NCBI GenBank assembly: GCA_026417495.1
Contig: JAOADD010000038.1
Location: 106,270 to 170,269, forward strand
Direction of reading: 5' to 3'
Length of the DNA stretch: 64,000 nucleotides
Origin: Ignavibacteria bacterium
Lineage (GTDB): Bacteria > Bacteroidota > Ignavibacteria > Tepidaquicellales > Tepidaquicellaceae
The position numbers were made by a program, and so were the translations under genes. Positions 28,219 to 37,518 of the stretch are shown in pieces; within the stretch, counting starts at the first letter, position 1, and the number at the start of each line of letters is the position of its first letter. The notes under the pieces were generated by a model, which was given only the letters and a program-made list of their open reading frames with translations, had not been told where the DNA came from and did no database searches.

Positions 28219-28839
28219 TTGAAAAAACTAATTTTCATAATACTTCTATTTACAATTTATTCATTCTCTTGTTCTAAGAGTGAAATAGTATTTACGATTG
28301 AGTATATGGATCACTCAAAACCGAAATATGAGCTGAAAGATTATCATATTTTATTAAAAAATCTTTCTTTAACAAAGGGATTAAGTTCAGGTTTTGAAAT
28401 GGTATTTTCTGAAAATCAAAATCAAAAAGATTTCTATAATTTCATTATTTTCTTACCTTTTAATAATAAATTTTTTATTACTGAGATAGAACACCAAAAA
28501 TTCATACTTTCTGATGGGAAATTGCCACTTCATATATCTGATACTGATTATGTAGGTGGAATTTATAATGCTATTACAAATAAATATGTTTATCCGAGGA
28601 TATGTTTAGAGAAATATTCAAGGGATACTAATAATTTGATATACCGTTCGCAAATGATGGAATTCAATAATTTTCAATTTGATTTTATTGATTTTGATTA
28701 TTCACAAAATAAAATTACTTTGAGAGCTGAATTAAAAGCATCATCGAATTTGTCAAGTAGGGAATATGGGGTCCCTTATAGTATAATAGCAACAATTGAA
28801 ATTATCGATGAAGAATTATATGTTACTTATGTTGATTGA
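28219..28839 (+). CDS. Secreted protein of unknown family, first copy of a tandem pair
   Basis: I do not recognise this 206-residue protein. It starts at TTG (28219) and has an N-terminal signal (hydrophobic residues 3-14) followed by Cys in 'YSFSCSKS', which could be a weak lipobox. The mature part is predicted beta-rich. It shares the order 'KxxIVFTI', 'KPxYExKDY', 'GFxMxFSE', 'DGxxP', 'YVYP' and 'LKAEL' with the gene 131 bases downstream, so the two arose by tandem duplication. A periplasmic or outer-membrane location is likely. Confidence 0.72.
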   Translation: MKKLIFIILLFTIYSFSCSKSEIVFTIEYMDHSKPKYELKDYHILLKNLSLTKGLSSGFEMVFSENQNQKDFYNFIIFLPFNNKFFITEIEHQKFILSDGKLPLHISDTDYVGGIYNAITNKYVYPRICLEKYSRDTNNLIYRSQMMEFNNFQFDFIDFDYSQNKITLRAELKASSNLSSREYGVPYSIIATIEIIDEELYVTYVD

Positions 28840-28969
28840 AAATAAAAAAGTTAATAAGTCAAATAATATTCGAGTTATTTCTCCTAATTATAAATCAATA
28901 TTCAAAAAAATTTTTATCTTTATTGATATTATTAAAAATATTACATAACTTCTAAAAAATAGTTGTGTT

Positions 28970-29596
28970 ATGAAAAGAAAAATAATAAGTTTAATAATTC
29001 TTTTATTTACAACATTATCATATTCACAAAGTAAAATAGTATTTACTATTGATAATCCTCTGACCTCAATAACAAAACCAAGGTATGAATTCAAAGATTA
29101 TGAAATTCCGTTTAAACATGCATCAAGAATGGAGGGGATTTACAATGGTTTTCATATGATATTCTCTGAGAAAGAGGATAGTAAAGAGTATCTTAATTTT
29201 GAAATAATGTTACCATCTAATAAGATATTTTATATAAGACAATTAAGTGAAGGTGCATATACTATTTCAGATGGAATATTCCCTGTTGAATTTACTAATA
29301 ATGATTTTTCAGATGGTGTTTATGTCGATAGAGTTAATATTTATGTATATCCTATAATAGCATTAAGAAAATATTTCAGGGAAAGTGATGATTATTACAG
29401 AATTGAGTATTCTATTGTATTTAAAAATTTCAGTATAAATTTTTTGAACTTCAAGTGTCAAGACTATAAAGTTAGTTTGAAAGCAGAATTAAAGGGCTCT
29501 GTAGATTTTTCAAGTGATGATTATGACGCTCCTTATTTTATAACTGCAACAATAGAAATTAATGATGAAGCATTAGCTACTGAAAATGTAGATTAA
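28970..29596 (+). CDS. Secreted protein of unknown family, second copy of a tandem pair
   Basis: This 208-residue paralogue of the preceding protein has a clear signal peptide (residues 1-20, likely cut after 'LSYSQ') and no cysteine at the cut site, so it should be soluble or exported. Common blocks are 'SKIVFTID', 'KPRYEFKDYEI', 'GFHMIFSE' and 'LKAELKGS', ending in 'TATIEI'. Strong divergence outside these blocks suggests an old duplication or different partners. No known domain was recognised. Confidence 0.75.
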   Translation: MKRKIISLIILLFTTLSYSQSKIVFTIDNPLTSITKPRYEFKDYEIPFKHASRMEGIYNGFHMIFSEKEDSKEYLNFEIMLPSNKIFYIRQLSEGAYTISDGIFPVEFTNNDFSDGVYVDRVNIYVYPIIALRKYFRESDDYYRIEYSIVFKNFSINFLNFKCQDYKVSLKAELKGSVDFSSDDYDAPYFITATIEINDEALATENVD

Positions 29597-29636
29597 AATC
29601 TAATTTTAGTATTTATTTATACTCAATAGCTTCTTA

Positions 29637-31559
29637 TCAATACTTAAAATCCCATACAATAGAAAAGCGAGCTAAAGAATTGAATAAACCTCCTCTGTCA
29701 TCATAAGGGAATATTGAAGTTGTGTAGTTTAAATGGTTGAGTAAATTCGCAAATGTAAATGTAACATTAGCTGATCCAATTCTTGCTCCAATATATAAAT
29801 CAATATTGAAAAAGTCCCTATTATTATATAATGTATCTGAAAGAAATTCGTACTTATATTGAGAATAATATAAAATTTTATACTTAGAAGCAAACTTAAT
29901 CAATAAACCTGCTCTTAAATTAAGTCTTTTGTCGAAGAAGAAATTATGATAACATAAATCTGCTTTAATGAAAACATCAGGGTAATTATCAAACTTAAAT
30001 TTATCTATATTGATTTTGGAATCAAAATATTTTGAACAGTATTCAAAAGAATAATTTCCGTTAAGGAAATCAATATTACCTGCATAATCGCTTGCAAATT
30101 GTTTCAAATGTATTTTAATAAATTCTGAAGTGTATTTGATTCCAAATTCCATATATGTTCTATCGTTATCTAAGTAATAAGGTTCATTTTCAAAACCTGA
30201 TAAATATTTTATCTTATTGTAGTTTAAACCTTGTTTAGTCGAATTAATACCTCCAAAAAAAGTTACTGTTTTTTCTGCACCTAAATTAATTTTAATTCCT
30301 CCTTCAATGCCATATTGTAAATGGAATTTGTCTTCAAAATAATCTTCTCTTATGCCTGAAGTAAGGTAAAAACTTTTTAAGTCAATGTCTGCTCTCGAAT
30401 AAAATGAATAGTGATTCATCGTCATAATGTTCAAGTTCAGGGCTGGATCATATTTTATAGATGTATCTGGGTTTATTTTATTATAATGATATAAATCAAA
30501 GTACAAATCTCCACCAATTAACAAATTAATATTTGTACTTTTTGATAATGCAAAATCTAATTTCTGTCTAATATTAATACCATATCGAATAAATTTGTAT
30601 GCGTTGTAAATTAATATATTATTTGGGGTAGGTGAATTTTCTAAATCATTATATTCGCGTAGTGAATTTATGGTGTATAGATTAAGTTCAGTTAGATGAG
30701 CTTCGTCTTTTAATAATTTAGCTTTTATTCCGAAATTAAAATAGTAGTGAAGTATTTTTTCATACGCTTCTGCATTTTTTATTCTTGCCAGTATGTAACT
30801 AGAAAGTGTATCGTCTGTTGAGTTATACAATCCTCCAAATAATCCTCTTACAATTCTGGAATAATTAAAATCTATTTTTAAGTTGAATTTTTCATTTGAA
30901 AAATAATTTATCCTACTTCTTGCTCGCCAAATGTTCAAATGATTATTCTGATATCTACCATCAGTTACATTACTACTTACTCCGAAAGTGTAATTGATTT
31001 TTTTTGAAAAAGGAATTGTCAAATTTACATCAGCACCCAATGCTCCATATCTATCCTGCGTATATCTTAATTGTGTAAAAATATATGGAAGAAAAATATC
31101 CTTTGATATTATATTTATTGCTTTACCTCTAGAATTTGTTCCATAAAGAAAAGAAAGTACCGATGAAACTTCTTCTATTTTTTCTATCTCATTAACAGAA
31201 ATGTTTTCTATATCATATCCACCAAATATTATATCATTTTGTTGTATTCCATCTTTAAATATCCCAATTGAGTTTTCAGAATATGAATTGTAATTAATAG
31301 TATTTCTTCCACCATATGAAAAATAATTTATTATATATCCATTTCTTTCATTAAGTATTTCCCCCAAATTTCTTCTATCATTCCATATAAAATCTTTAAT
31401 CGAAATTGTATCGGAATTTAAAGCAAGTGTTCTTGTGGTTTTAATTTTATAAATATCAAATGTTATGTTTTTAGATGTATCTTTTGTTTGGGGATATAAA
31501 TTATTGATAATTAATAGAGCAAGTATTATTATGAAACCTCTAAGATACTTAATCATCAC
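29637..31559 (-). CDS. TonB-dependent receptor-like outer-membrane protein
   Basis: The 640-residue protein has a signal peptide (hydrophobic residues 10-20, cut near 'LYPQ'). A plug-like domain at about 55-155 includes 'GIFKDGIQQNDI' and 'IEKIEEVSSVLSFLYGTNSRGKAINI', which match the end of TonB plug domains. The rest is made of alternating aromatic beta-strands typical of a 22-strand barrel, ending in 'RFSIVWDFKY' with an aromatic C-terminus. No clear TonB box was seen. The ATG overlaps the phoU stop (ATGA), so it is likely co-transcribed with pstB-phoU; a phosphate or organophosphate cargo is possible but inferred. Confidence 0.82.
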   Translation of the reverse strand: MMIKYLRGFIIILALLIINNLYPQTKDTSKNITFDIYKIKTTRTLALNSDTISIKDFIWNDRRNLGEILNERNGYIINYFSYGGRNTINYNSYSENSIGIFKDGIQQNDIIFGGYDIENISVNEIEKIEEVSSVLSFLYGTNSRGKAINIISKDIFLPYIFTQLRYTQDRYGALGADVNLTIPFSKKINYTFGVSSNVTDGRYQNNHLNIWRARSRINYFSNEKFNLKIDFNYSRIVRGLFGGLYNSTDDTLSSYILARIKNAEAYEKILHYYFNFGIKAKLLKDEAHLTELNLYTINSLREYNDLENSPTPNNILIYNAYKFIRYGINIRQKLDFALSKSTNINLLIGGDLYFDLYHYNKINPDTSIKYDPALNLNIMTMNHYSFYSRADIDLKSFYLTSGIREDYFEDKFHLQYGIEGGIKINLGAEKTVTFFGGINSTKQGLNYNKIKYLSGFENEPYYLDNDRTYMEFGIKYTSEFIKIHLKQFASDYAGNIDFLNGNYSFEYCSKYFDSKINIDKFKFDNYPDVFIKADLCYHNFFFDKRLNLRAGLLIKFASKYKILYYSQYKYEFLSDTLYNNRDFFNIDLYIGARIGSANVTFTFANLLNHLNYTTSIFPYDDRGGLFNSLARFSIVWDFKY

Positions 31560-32251
31560 GAAGGATTTTCTTCAGTCCCACTTTGCTCAGATTCCGGAAA
31601 TCTTTTATGCTTTATAATTTTTGCTTCTGATAAAAAAATTACTTCCTCTGCTATGTTGGTACAATGATCGGATAATCTTTCAAGATTTGAAGAAATGAGA
31701 AGAGCATTTAAACCTGCTTCCACAAATTGTTTTTCCTTTTCTATTTTTTTTGCTATTGCTTCAAAAATCTCATTGTAAAGCTTATCTATTGTGGAATCAA
31801 ATGATATTACTTTATATGCAAGTTCTACATCAATATTGATTAATGAATCCAATGTATTTTTAAGGGATATTTTTGTGTTTTCAGCTAATGATTCTAAATT
31901 AATTTCCTTAAGAAATTGTAAATGATCTTTGAGTACTTCTACTTTCTCTGCTATATTTACTGCAATATCACCAATTCTTTCGAAGTTTGTATTTATACTC
32001 AGAGCAGACAAAATCATTCTTAAATCTACTGCAACTGGTTGAGTTAAAGCAAGTATTCTCTGGCAAATTTTATCAATTTTTACATCATATTTATCAACTT
32101 TTTTGTCTTTCTGAATAACTGAACTCGCAAGTTCAATATTTCCTTCGAATAATGATTGTAATGAGATTTGTATCTGTTCCTCAACAAGACTTCCCATTTT
32201 ATAGATTTTCTTTTTTAACTTGTCATATTCCTCTTCTAAATATTGATACAT
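31556..32251 (-). CDS. phoU: Phosphate signalling protein PhoU
   Basis: PhoU links the Pst phosphate importer to the phosphate two-component system and restrains uptake. The 231-residue protein consists of two repeated three-helix bundles, each with the metal-binding pattern ('NFERIGDIAVNIAE' and 'NLERLSDHCTNIAE'). Length is normal. It follows pstB by 50 bases and overlaps the receptor gene. No phoB/phoR pair is in the window. Confidence 0.95.
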   Translation of the reverse strand: MYQYLEEEYDKLKKKIYKMGSLVEEQIQISLQSLFEGNIELASSVIQKDKKVDKYDVKIDKICQRILALTQPVAVDLRMILSALSINTNFERIGDIAVNIAEKVEVLKDHLQFLKEINLESLAENTKISLKNTLDSLINIDVELAYKVISFDSTIDKLYNEIFEAIAKKIEKEKQFVEAGLNALLISSNLERLSDHCTNIAEEVIFLSEAKIIKHKRFPESEQSGTEENPS

Positions 32252-32301
32252 TTTTTTATTTTTAAGTTAATATTTTAAAATGATAATTGAAATTTAAAAT
32301 T

Positions 32302-33060
32302 TTATCCAAATTTTCCAGTAATATAGTTCTGAGTTTCTTCTTTCTCAGGATTTGTAAACATTCTCCTTGTACTGTCATATTCAATCAGATAACCATTTAA
32401 GAAAAAAGCACAGCTATCACTTACTCTTGCTGCTTGCTGCATATTATGTGTTACTATAACAATAGTAATCGATTTTTTTAATTCAATAATTAGCTCTTCA
32501 ATTTTTGCAGTTGATATTGGGTCAAGTGCTGATGCTGGTTCATCCATAAGAAGTATTTCTGGATTTACTGCCAATGCTCTTGCTATGCAAACTCTCTGTT
32601 GTTGACCTCCTGATAGTCCAGTTGCAAGTTCATTCAGTCTATCCTTAACCTCGTCCCATAGAGCTGCTCTCTTTAAACTGGATTCTACTATAAAGTCAAG
32701 TTCACTTTTATTTTTCACACCGTGTATTCTTGGGCCATATGCAACATTATCATACACAGTTTTTGGAAATGGATTTGACTTCTGAAATACCATACCAACT
32801 CTCTTTCTAAGTTCAACAACATCAATCCTTTCTTTATAAATATCAATACCATCAATAATTACATCACCCTCCACTCTATATCTATATATAATATCATTCA
32901 TTCTGTTAAGCGTTCTTAAAAAAGTTGATTTTCCGCATCCTGAAGGTCCAATCAATGCTGTTATTTTATTTGCTTCAATTTCCATTGAAACATCAAATAA
33001 TGCTTGTGTTTTATCATAAAAGCAGTTAAGATTTCGTGTTATTATTTTTATGTTCTTCAA
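32302..33060 (-). CDS. pstB: Phosphate ABC transporter ATP-binding protein
   Basis: The 252-residue ATPase of the PstSCAB phosphate importer has Walker A 'GPSGCGKST', the PstB-typical 'LRTLNRMND', '[19 protein letters not shown]', signature 'LSGGQQQR' and Walker B '[12 protein letters not shown]', with H-loop 'VTHNM'. The TTG start lies 12 bases after the stop of the lolD-like gene, so it seems to share its transcript. The membrane subunits pstC/pstA and the binding protein pstS are not next to it. Confidence 0.95.
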   Translation of the reverse strand: MKNIKIITRNLNCFYDKTQALFDVSMEIEANKITALIGPSGCGKSTFLRTLNRMNDIIYRYRVEGDVIIDGIDIYKERIDVVELRKRVGMVFQKSNPFPKTVYDNVAYGPRIHGVKNKSELDFIVESSLKRAALWDEVKDRLNELATGLSGGQQQRVCIARALAVNPEILLMDEPASALDPISTAKIEELIIELKKSITIVIVTHNMQQAARVSDSCAFFLNGYLIEYDSTRRMFTNPEKEETQNYITGKFG

Positions 33061-33072
33061 ACTGAATATATT

Positions 33073-33756
33073 TTATTTATTAGAATTTATGATAATTCCA
33101 TCAGATATTTTTATTATTCTATCACAATTTCTTGCAAAATCTTCATTGTGAGTTACTATAACAAAAGTATGATTAAACTTTTCTCTAAGTTTGAATATTA
33201 AATCTATTATTGCGTTCGCATTTTCAGTATCTAAGTTTCCTGTAGGTTCATCGGCAAGTATGATTTTTGGTGAATTTATCAATGCTCTTGCAATTGCTAC
33301 TCTCTGAGCTTCACCACCTGATATTTCAGATGGTTTGTGATTTGCTCTTTCTTCTATTCCTACCTCTCTAAGCAATTGCAAAGCATAGTCTTTATCTTTT
33401 TTCCTTGAAATCAAATTAGGAATTAACACATTTTCTAATACTGTGAATTCTGGTAATAGATGATGAAATTGAAAAACAAAACCAATTTCTTCATTCCTGA
33501 ATTTAGCAAGTTGTTTTTGGTTCATTTCGAGCAAGTTATTTCCTTCAAATAATAATGTCCCTGAGTCTGGTCTATCAAGGGCACCCAATATATGCAAAAG
33601 AGTACTTTTACCTGCTCCAGATTTACCAACTATTACAGCAATTTCACCTTTATAAATTTTTAGATTAATTCCCTTTAATACTTCCAATCTGTTCTCCTTT
33701 GAGATAGGGAATGATTTCTTTATATCAATCGCTTCTAAAATAATTTCTTTTGACAT
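33073..33756 (-). CDS. lolD: Lipoprotein-releasing ABC transporter ATPase (LolD-type)
   Basis: The 227-residue ATPase has Walker A 'GKSGAGKST', Q-loop 'FVFQFHHLLPEFT', the LolD/MacB-type signature 'ISGGEAQRVAIARAL' and Walker B 'IILADEPTGNLD', then H-loop 'VTHNED'. The 'FQFHHLLPEF' segment is typical of LolD. With the FtsX-type permease encoded 16 bases upstream it should extract lipoproteins from the inner membrane for the outer membrane. Confidence 0.9.
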   Translation of the reverse strand: MSKEIILEAIDIKKSFPISKENRLEVLKGINLKIYKGEIAVIVGKSGAGKSTLLHILGALDRPDSGTLLFEGNNLLEMNQKQLAKFRNEEIGFVFQFHHLLPEFTVLENVLIPNLISRKKDKDYALQLLREVGIEERANHKPSEISGGEAQRVAIARALINSPKIILADEPTGNLDTENANAIIDLIFKLREKFNHTFVIVTHNEDFARNCDRIIKISDGIIINSNK

Positions 33757-33772
33757 AATTCAAAAATTAGTT

Positions 33773-35182
33773 TTATTCCCATCTAATCGCTTCTATAGGA
33801 TCAAGTTTTGATGCTTTTTTCGCTGGATAAACTGCTGCAAGTGTACATAGTATTAATGCAGCAGATGGGACAAAAATAAAATCCGTTAATCTAATTTCTA
33901 CTGGTAATGCATCAATTAAATATACAGTAGGGTCAAGTTTATATACTTCAAAATATTTTTGTATGAGAATTAATATTAACCCTAGTAGCGAACCTACCAC
34001 CATTCCGATTAAACCAACTATGGTCCCTTGAAATAAGAAAATTTTTCTAATTGCGTTTTCATTAATTCCCATTGCTTTAAGAATTCCTATATCTCTTTTT
34101 TTCTGTATAACCGTCATTGTTAGGGATGCTAGTATATTGAATGATGCTACTGCTATTATTAAACTCAAAATTATAAATGCAACCCACCTTTCTACTTTCA
34201 GTATTGAATAAAAATCCTTGTGCAAGTCATACCAACTCATTATGTTATAATCTGTACCGAGTTTCTCGATTAATTTATTTTTAACATCTTCTGATTGATT
34301 TATATTATCTAATCGCATTTCTATTCCAGAAGCACTGCTGTACATTCTGAACAATGATTGAGCGTTATGTAAAGAAATATATACATATTTTGAATCGTAT
34401 TCTTTATTCTCAGCAAAAAATAATCCTTTTACAATAAATTTTTTCGTTACTGGTTCTACGAATTGTGTAAGTGCTGATTCAAGTCCTGCTGGACTTATCA
34501 TTGTAATGGTATCTCCTAAGTTGATTTTCATTCGTGATGCAATTACAACTCCGAGCACTATACTACCGTAATCCCCTTCATCTTGTAAATCAAATTTCCC
34601 GAATTTTATTGAGTTCTTAAGTCCTGATACTTTATCAATTAACTCTGGATCAACCCCTTTTACCAGTATAACTTTATTAAAATCTGGAGTAGCAATCATT
34701 GCTTTATTAAGTGTATACTGGGCTATATATTTTATTCTAGAATCATCTATTAAAGATATTATTTGATTATAATTATCAATTCTGTCTGAATTTTTTGGTT
34801 CTATCCTGATATGTGGATCGAAACCGATTAATATTGAAGTGACTTTTGAGTTAAATCCATTGAACACGGAAAGAACAGTTATCATTGCTGCTACTCCAAT
34901 TGTTACACCCACTACAGAGATTGAAGTTATTACGCTAATAAAATTTATTTTCATTTTAGTCAAAAGATAAATCATCACACCTAAACCAATTAAAATTCCT
35001 ATAATTACGCTTATCACATTTGGATAATTAACATTAATTAATTTTAATATGTGTGAAAAAAATATTTTGGTTAATATGAAAGTGATTACTCCAATTACAG
35101 TAGAAGTTATTAAAATTAAAATTATAAGATTAATTCTTTTAAGAGATAAATATTTTCTTGCTATGTAAAATTCAATAGTCAA
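33773..35182 (-). CDS. LolC/LolE-type lipoprotein-releasing permease with an N-terminal insertion
   Basis: This 469-residue FtsX-family permease begins with 'FYIARKYL' and ends with 'YPAKKASKLDPIEAIRWE', both classic for LolC/E. The first long helix, 'FISVITSISVVGVTIGVAA', is normally close behind the 'IARKYL' start, but here about 65 residues (~17-80) with two extra hydrophobic helices lie between. A periplasmic domain (~110-325) and three C-terminal helices follow. Only one permease gene is present, so a homodimer, as in LolF-type systems, is possible. The TTG start is 17 bases after the ParB-like gene. Confidence 0.87.
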   Translation of the reverse strand: MTIEFYIARKYLSLKRINLIILILITSTVIGVITFILTKIFFSHILKLINVNYPNVISVIIGILIGLGVMIYLLTKMKINFISVITSISVVGVTIGVAAMITVLSVFNGFNSKVTSILIGFDPHIRIEPKNSDRIDNYNQIISLIDDSRIKYIAQYTLNKAMIATPDFNKVILVKGVDPELIDKVSGLKNSIKFGKFDLQDEGDYGSIVLGVVIASRMKINLGDTITMISPAGLESALTQFVEPVTKKFIVKGLFFAENKEYDSKYVYISLHNAQSLFRMYSSASGIEMRLDNINQSEDVKNKLIEKLGTDYNIMSWYDLHKDFYSILKVERWVAFIILSLIIAVASFNILASLTMTVIQKKRDIGILKAMGINENAIRKIFLFQGTIVGLIGMVVGSLLGLILILIQKYFEVYKLDPTVYLIDALPVEIRLTDFIFVPSAALILCTLAAVYPAKKASKLDPIEAIRWE

Positions 35183-35199
35183 ATGATTATATATAAGTT

Positions 35200-36051
35200 T
35201 TATTCATCAAAAACTATTACAGATTCTCTGTATTGCCTAACTTTATCATTATCAATTTTATTAATCAAATACTTATATAAATCCTTAGACTTTTTATCAA
35301 TATCAGTTTCATCTTTTAATTTTTCTATATCATATCTTACATGCAGTACTCTATTAATTAAAATATGTCGGGTAATGCCTGCTGGTATTTTATACTTTGA
35401 ATTTGAAGCTTTTATTACTTCGGATTTTGTAAATTTAGGAAATTCGACTAATACACCTGACTTTCTCGAATACTTTATTAATTCTGAATATTTGATCTCC
35501 TCTTCAGTTCTATCAAATTTATATTTTCCAAAATACAATTTAGTGAATCTGTTTAAAATATTTATTACCTTCTTGAAACCTGTTGGTAATGAAATTAGTA
35601 AAGCAGAATCATTGCTATTTATTAATGAAGCAACTATATATTTCTTTGCTGATGTTTTTGATTTATTGCGCAGTCTTTCTGCATAATAGTAATTATATTC
35701 TTTCACCTTAAGATTATTTTCCTCACAAAATTTTCTAATCAGACTTATATCAAAATCATATATTAAATGATTCCAGTTTTTTAGTTTTATCCTGTTATTA
35801 TTATAATCAATAACCTGTGCAATAGTTAATTTGCAGCCTATATCATTTAAAGTACTTAATCTGTTGGCACCATCTATCAATATTAGGTCATCTTTAACCT
35901 TAGCAACGATAACAGGATTATTTAAAAAACGGCTACCCGCAATTCTATCGAAAATATTTCTTAACCTTTTTGTTTCTGTTGTTTCGTGTAATTTTATCTT
36001 GTTGATTGGAATGAGTTTTAAATCAAAAAAAGGTTCCGTGTAATTAATCAT
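35200..36051 (-). CDS. ParB/sulfiredoxin-fold protein, SbnI/SerK-like
   Basis: The 283-residue protein has an N-terminal ParB/Srx-like domain: '[13 protein letters not shown]', '[29 protein letters not shown]'. The 'DGANR' replaces the 'DGxxR' box that holds nucleotide in ParB CTPases and in the free-serine kinases SerK/SbnI. A C-terminal '[17 protein letters not shown]' block is outside the plain ParB fold and recalls the SbnI-like group as I remember it. No helix-turn-helix was recognised, so chromosome partitioning is unlikely. It overlaps the truncated clpB by ATGA. Serine kinase versus regulator is undecided. Confidence 0.6.
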   Translation of the reverse strand: MINYTEPFFDLKLIPINKIKLHETTETKRLRNIFDRIAGSRFLNNPVIVAKVKDDLILIDGANRLSTLNDIGCKLTIAQVIDYNNNRIKLKNWNHLIYDFDISLIRKFCEENNLKVKEYNYYYAERLRNKSKTSAKKYIVASLINSNDSALLISLPTGFKKVINILNRFTKLYFGKYKFDRTEEEIKYSELIKYSRKSGVLVEFPKFTKSEVIKASNSKYKIPAGITRHILINRVLHVRYDIEKLKDETDIDKKSKDLYKYLINKIDNDKVRQYRESVIVFDE

Positions 36052-37373
36052 TTAGAGAAAACCACCTTTCCATATTTATCAAGTGTAACTCGTATTGTAT
36101 CATTAGGAAGAAATTCACCACTTAGAATCTTTTCTGAAAGAGGATTTGAAAGATATTTTTGAATTACTCTTTTCAAAGGTCTTGCTCCATAAGTAATGTC
36201 AAAACCTGCTTTGCCAAGCCAATCCCTTACTTCATCAGTGACCTCAAGTTTATACTCATTTCTCTCTAATTTTTCCTCTAAAATTCGTATTTGTATATCA
36301 ACTATTTGCCGAATTTCTTTCTCGGTTAAGGGGTTAAATAGAATTATCTCATCTATTCTATTTAGAAACTCTGGTCGTATTGTCTGCTTTAATAATTCTA
36401 ATAATTTTAATCTTATTTCACCTAATATTTCTTCTCTATTAACATCGGTCATGTATTGGAGCTGTTCCTGTATCAACATTGAACCGAGATTGGAAGTCAT
36501 TATTATAATCGTGTTTTTAAAATTAACTGTTTTACCTTTAGAATCTGTTAATCTCCCTTCATCAAGCACTTGTAGCAATACATTAAAAACATCAGGGTGT
36601 GCTTTTTCTATCTCATCGAGTAATACTACACAGTATGGTCTTCTTCTAACAGCTTCAGTTAACTGCCCACCTTCTTCATATCCAACATAACCTGGTGGAG
36701 CACCAATTAATCTTGATACAGAAAACTTCTCCATATATTCGCTCATATCAATTCTTACCATCGCTTTTTCATCGTCAAAAAGAAATTCTGCAAGTGCTCT
36801 CGCAAGTTCAGTCTTTCCAACCCCAGTAGTTCCAAGAAATATAAAAGAACCGATGGGTCTATTTTCATCTTGCAATCCTGCCCTTGAACGCCTTATAGCA
36901 TTTGATACTGCTGCGACTGCGTCATCCTGTCCGACTACTCTTTTTTTAAGATTCTCTTCCATGTGTAAAAGCTTAGTCCTTTCACTTTCAAGAATCTTTG
37001 ACACGGGAATCCCTGTCCATTTTGCAACAATTTCTGCAATATCCTCTGCGTCGACTTCCTCTTTTAACATTTTCATATCTTTTTGTACCTTGTTCAATTC
37101 TTCTGTTTTCTGAGCTATTAGTTTTTGGAGTTCTAATATTTTACCATATCTGAGTTCAGCAACCTTACCTAAGTTTCCTTCTCTTTCATACTTTTCAGCT
37201 TCTGTTTTATATAGTTCTACTTTTTCTTTTGCTTCCCTTATCGTTTTTATTAATTCTTTCTCAAGATTCCAGTGTGCTGCCAGTCTATCCCTCTCTGCTT
37301 TTAGTTCTGCTAACTCCTTTTCTATTTCTTTTAGTCTTAATTCTGTTGGATTTATTGTTTTATCTTTTGACAT
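36048..37373 (-). CDS. C-terminal half of ClpB disaggregase (second half of middle domain plus NBD2)
   Basis: Full ClpB has about 860 residues: N domain, NBD1, coiled-coil middle domain and NBD2. This ORF has 441. It begins in the middle-domain coiled coil ('[16 protein letters not shown]'), continues through '[14 protein letters not shown]' and '[14 protein letters not shown]', and has a complete NBD2: Walker A 'GTTGVGKTE' (usually GPTGVGKTE), pore loop '[13 protein letters not shown]', Walker B '[14 protein letters not shown]', 'TSNLGS', and the arginine-finger region 'FLNRIDEII'. The N domain and NBD1 are absent, and upstream lies a 145-base divergent gap, not the missing half. NBD2 looks intact and conserved, so this may be a working short form rather than a decayed gene. 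Confidence 0.9.
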   Translation of the reverse strand: MSKDKTINPTELRLKEIEKELAELKAERDRLAAHWNLEKELIKTIREAKEKVELYKTEAEKYEREGNLGKVAELRYGKILELQKLIAQKTEELNKVQKDMKMLKEEVDAEDIAEIVAKWTGIPVSKILESERTKLLHMEENLKKRVVGQDDAVAAVSNAIRRSRAGLQDENRPIGSFIFLGTTGVGKTELARALAEFLFDDEKAMVRIDMSEYMEKFSVSRLIGAPPGYVGYEEGGQLTEAVRRRPYCVVLLDEIEKAHPDVFNVLLQVLDEGRLTDSKGKTVNFKNTIIIMTSNLGSMLIQEQLQYMTDVNREEILGEIRLKLLELLKQTIRPEFLNRIDEIILFNPLTEKEIRQIVDIQIRILEEKLERNEYKLEVTDEVRDWLGKAGFDITYGARPLKRVIQKYLSNPLSEKILSGEFLPNDTIRVTLDKYGKVVFSK

Positions 37374-37518
37374 TAATTTATAATTTTATCATAAATTTAA
37401 TTATTTTATTTCTTGAATTCTATGTATTTACAAATCAGTTGAAGATAAATTAGAGATATATAATATTTGAAAAATTATATTAATTTTGTAATTTAATTAT
37501 AAATTTTAAATTAAATTT

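Noticed and set aside
35200..36051. Chromosome partition protein ParB
   Set aside because: No helix-turn-helix, no parA partner and no parS-like site was seen.
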